Origin: Cyanobacteria bacterium SBLK | GTDB lineage: Bacteria > Cyanobacteriota > Cyanobacteriia > Cyanobacteriales > Spirulinaceae | Length of the DNA: 64,000 nt | Assembly (NCBI GenBank): GCA_017746715.1 | Contig: JAGHZQ010000041.1 | Span: forward strand, 41,219-105,218 | Direction: 5' to 3' | Part shown: positions 61,943 to 64,000 of the stretch, piece by piece | Position numbering within the stretch: position 1 is the stretch's first letter | How the letters are laid out: each line of letters opens with the position of its first letter | Notes under the pieces: generated by a model | Databases searched by the model: none | What the model was told of the DNA's origin: nothing | The model's input: only the letters and a program-made list of their open reading frames with translations | Translations under genes and position numbers: made by a program

Positions 61943-62902
61943 TTAATGTATCGCATAAGCCATTGTCTCGATCTTCTTATTCAAATAGTCTTCCAGTTCT
62001 TCTTCCAATAAGACTTGTTGATAACTATTGGAGAGGAGTCCAATTTCTTCTGCTTCTTCCTTAGTTAAGTCTCTCATTTTACCCGATGCAGTTTCACCAG
62101 AGCCGTATAATCCGATTGGGATTCCAACATCAACAATTTGTTTAGCATGATAGATTTCCGGCTCATCGGGAAAAAGAGCGAGAATTTTTTCGTCTCTTCC
62201 TACAATTTTCCAGCGACCGGAGGCAACAAATTCATCGCCTGAATAAATGGGATATTTAAGCGTTTTGGGATATTTATGGAAAACATTGGGGGTTAACTGA
62301 AAAGTTCCTTCAAAGAGTCCATATGCCGTTCCAAACACATTTTTAGCTAGAATACAAGCTAAAAAGAAAGCATTGTTATTTGCTGGAATTGCAATGATAT
62401 CTCCCGGTTTTCCAGAAATTTTCTTGCGCTTGTCTGATTTTAATTTGATTCCCGATATTTTTTGAGGTTCTACATCAAGGAATAGGTCTTTGTCAGATTG
62501 CTGCAAAGCGGTTAGAATAACATCAGAAAATTCTGCAAATGTTGGATTTCTATTGCGATCGGATATCATTATTCCCATCAAATCTGATATAAAATCACCA
62601 GTAATAACAAAAATATTGTCATTTAAATCTTTTACACCTAAATCTTTTACACCTAAATCTAGATTCTTGCTTTCCAGATTTTTTGTCTTGGCTTCTCTCG
62701 GTGTTTTCAATTTTGGTTCAATTTGCAGAAATTTATGAGATTGGAAGTCTTCAATATTATTGCGATGAGAAGATGACTTCATTCCCCAACTGAGAATTTC
62801 AAATAACTCGCGAACTAAGGGCTTTCGATCGACTTCTTCAGCAAATAAGTCAACAATTTCACTCAGACTGACTCGAGCGAAAGATATATATTTGAGGGAC
62901 AT
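61943..62902 (-). CDS. Imm26-type immunity protein
   Basis: The start is at MSLKYISFARVSL (62902), preceded by a strong GAGGAGGT ribosome site; the TTG six codons upstream would overlap that site. The product is 319 residues. Residues ~150-290 match the Imm26 family: KISGKPGDIIAIPANNNAFFLA, VFGTAYGLFEGTF, YPIYSGDEFVASGRWKIVG, YHAKQIVDVGIP. The N-terminal ~140 residues are unassigned and include the duplicated LGVKDLGVKDL. Imm26 proteins neutralise polymorphic toxins. Upstream, on the same strand, is a Hint-domain toxin tail, as expected for a toxin-immunity order. The gene is AT-rich and almost free of HIP1. Confidence 0.8.
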   Translation of the reverse strand: MSLKYISFARVSLSEIVDLFAEEVDRKPLVRELFEILSWGMKSSSHRNNIEDFQSHKFLQIEPKLKTPREAKTKNLESKNLDLGVKDLGVKDLNDNIFVITGDFISDLMGIMISDRNRNPTFAEFSDVILTALQQSDKDLFLDVEPQKISGIKLKSDKRKKISGKPGDIIAIPANNNAFFLACILAKNVFGTAYGLFEGTFQLTPNVFHKYPKTLKYPIYSGDEFVASGRWKIVGRDEKILALFPDEPEIYHAKQIVDVGIPIGLYGSGETASGKMRDLTKEEAEEIGLLSNSYQQVLLEEELEDYLNKKIETMAYAIH

Positions 62903-63026
62903 TATTTTTGACCTCCTCAAAAAAGGTGTTTATACAGTAGTTTGATTATATCACGTTCAAACTTGAAATACTCGAATATTTACAGATTAACAAGCATCGC
63001 GATCGTAATGTGCCGGGAATCTTTTT

Positions 63027-63656
63027 TCATTCATAGGATATTGTCTGTTTCCTCTGTAAGATTTGCCTTTTCTTCCTATCTAATATATGGGATTTCCCAA
63101 CAAAAAAGTTATTGACCGCTTCAACTGTTAAATTATATGTTTCTTGAGAAAAACGTTCTGGTTGAATTTGGATATTTTCAATGTTAACGGTTTGACCATC
63201 TTGACAGTAAAGAGACATTTCTAATTTTAGATGTTCGGCTTCTATCCATTTTGATTCTGATGCAACCCAAATCGGATGTTTTTGAGTTACTCTTAAAATC
63301 ATCGAGTTAGATAATACGATCGCTATCCAACTGTTGGTCGATCCGCGATCGCTAGATAAGATTTTTCGTACAATGATTGAATTGGACTCAAAATTATATG
63401 CGTAGACTTCATCTCCTATTTTTAGTTTCTCAATGGGACGGTTTCCATTGGGGGTAGATACAATTGTTCCTTGAGGAAAACAGGGTATTTGTCCCTTACC
63501 CCAACCTTGTTCTACTTTAGCTTTGGTTTGTTCTGTATTTTCAGGATTAATTGAACCAAAAACCTCCAAGGAATCATCTCTTTTCTTTATTTTAGTTGTT
63601 CTGGGTGTTTTTCGCGATCGCTGACCTGGGGGATGGAAGACAGTTTCGATCGCCAT
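63027..63656 (-). CDS. Truncated polymorphic toxin tail with Hint domain
   Basis: The frame has 209 codons from ATG 63656. Residues ~60-195 form a Hint (Hedgehog/intein-like) pretoxin domain: CFPQGTIVSTPNGNRPIEKLKIGDEVYAYN in pattern, with the catalytic Cys first, VTQKHPIWVASESKWIEAEHL with the H, and YNLTVEAVNNFFVGKSHIL. The usual V-H-N end and the toxin domain are missing; after SHIL it continues in basic sequence and stops. The first ~25 residues derive from YbjN-gene-like DNA (LLESDRDMAIE versus PFESDRDIEIS). It is a fusion remnant of a contact-dependent toxin rather than a working toxin. Confidence 0.7.
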   Translation of the reverse strand: MAIETVFHPPGQRSRKTPRTTKIKKRDDSLEVFGSINPENTEQTKAKVEQGWGKGQIPCFPQGTIVSTPNGNRPIEKLKIGDEVYAYNFESNSIIVRKILSSDRGSTNSWIAIVLSNSMILRVTQKHPIWVASESKWIEAEHLKLEMSLYCQDGQTVNIENIQIQPERFSQETYNLTVEAVNNFFVGKSHILDRKKRQILQRKQTISYE

Positions 63657-63770
63657 GTCGCGATCGCTTTCAAGGAGGATGTTTTGGCGATCGCTTCAGG
63701 TTGGGGGGTTTGAGGTTCAGGAGATTTTCTTTTTCGATGCGTTGGTAGGTTTTCCAGTTAACGAAGAAGG
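63657..63770 (-). pseudogene. Decayed copy of the YbjN-gene N-terminal region
   Basis: Minus strand, VNWKTYQRIEKENLLNLKPPN corresponds to VDWETYQRIETENLLNLKPQT of the YbjN-like protein. A one-base insertion in the CCCC run shifts the frame to a stop, while the following bases, in the other frame, give ILLESDRDM and run into the Hint ORF. DNA similarity spans about 63650-63770 against 61380-61490. Confidence 0.75.
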
Positions 63771-63793
63771 TACGATGGTATTCTACACACCAC

Positions 63794-64000
63794 TTATAGA
63801 TAGTTGCTACAACTTGCAGAAACTACAATATCTTTGCTGATCCATACCTGTAAACTAAAACTATCAAAATCTAGAGGAGTTTGAATATCACCATCTTCGT
63901 AAATAACACTAGAACCTATTTCATCTGGTTCTCTTCCAAAAAGTTTAATTAATTTCTCTTTTGTCATACCAATAATATTTTTACTTTTATAACGCTTTTC
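63794..64000 (-). CDS. Partial unknown protein at window edge
   Basis: The frame is open from the right edge to TAA 63794-63796, giving 68 C-terminal residues: EKRYKSKNIIGMTKEKLIKL, FGREPDEIGSSVIYEDG, then SFSLQVWISKDIVVSASCSNYL. The NIIGMTKEKLIKLFGRE pattern resembles small lipoprotein or BamE/immunity-type folds in which a G-x-(S/T)-x-E-x(3)-L-(L/F)-G motif precedes beta strands. The start lies outside the window. It probably belongs to the toxin-immunity island. Confidence 0.55.
   Translation of the reverse strand, partial: EKRYKSKNIIGMTKEKLIKLFGREPDEIGSSVIYEDGDIQTPLDFDSFSLQVWISKDIVVSASCSNYL

Overview
The window is chromosomal DNA of a cyanobacterium, probably a filamentous one. The octamer GCGATCGC (HIP1) and its core CGATCG recur throughout. 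Typical cyanobacterial families are present: an AAA/CHASE2 protein, WG-repeat and pentapeptide-repeat proteins, several CHAT proteins, Uma2 nucleases and a solitary ureC. Housekeeping genes (ureC, uvrA, cutA, a codA-like deaminase) are embedded among large sensory and accessory loci. The species cannot be named from this sequence.

Layout. 1-7.7 kb: the 3' part of a secreted haemagglutinin-type protein with a C-terminal CHAT protease domain; a minus-strand operon of an HTH protein, a membrane CHAT-TPR protein and an exported TPR protein; and a divergent intergenic region with a palindromic operator candidate and tRNA-like foldable RNA. 7.8-12.6 kb: a 1594-residue multi-sensor class III adenylate cyclase. 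12.6-26.5 kb: cutA, pentapeptide protein, HTH protein, ureC, WG-repeat protein, histidine kinase, a methylglyoxal synthase-diacylglycerol kinase fusion, an AAA-CHASE2 protein and a Uma2 nuclease. 27-32.2 kb: a CHAT protein with nine 102-bp TPR units, followed by two unknown proteins, the last one membrane anchored. 32.3-38.8 kb: a YefM/YoeB-type toxin-antitoxin pair, uvrA, a decayed strip with gene remnants, and a cytosine deaminase-like gene.

38.9-51.8 kb holds seven co-directional genes. They encode a gp25-like baseplate protein, a baseplate J-like protein, a tail protein of the contractile-injection type, a DUF4159-like protein, a dCache-HAMP-cyclic-nucleotide-binding sensor, an Ig-like/WD40 membrane protein and an Ig-like/proline-rich membrane protein. 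This looks like part of a cyanobacterial extracellular contractile injection system (eCIS); sheath, tube and ATPase genes are not in the window. The cyclase at 7.8 kb and the cNMP-binding sensor share the same kind of dCache-HAMP input, so cAMP could link them (inference).

52-58.3 kb is a possible small-molecule locus: a flavodoxin-like domain fused to an ATP-grasp ligase, a divergent DMT exporter, an acidic-amino-acid (cysteine sulfinate/aspartate-type) PLP decarboxylase and a second flavodoxin-like protein. I recognise no known pathway with this set.

58.4-64 kb is a rearranged island: two generations of YbjN-like and Uma2 sequences with frameshifted copies, an antitoxin-like gene, an Imm26-type immunity protein, a truncated Hint-domain toxin tail and a partial gene at the edge. 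It is AT-rich and HIP1-poor toward the right end. Repeat families (heptamer repeats, a 22-bp tandem repeat, palindromic elements, some inserted in frame inside genes) are scattered through the window.
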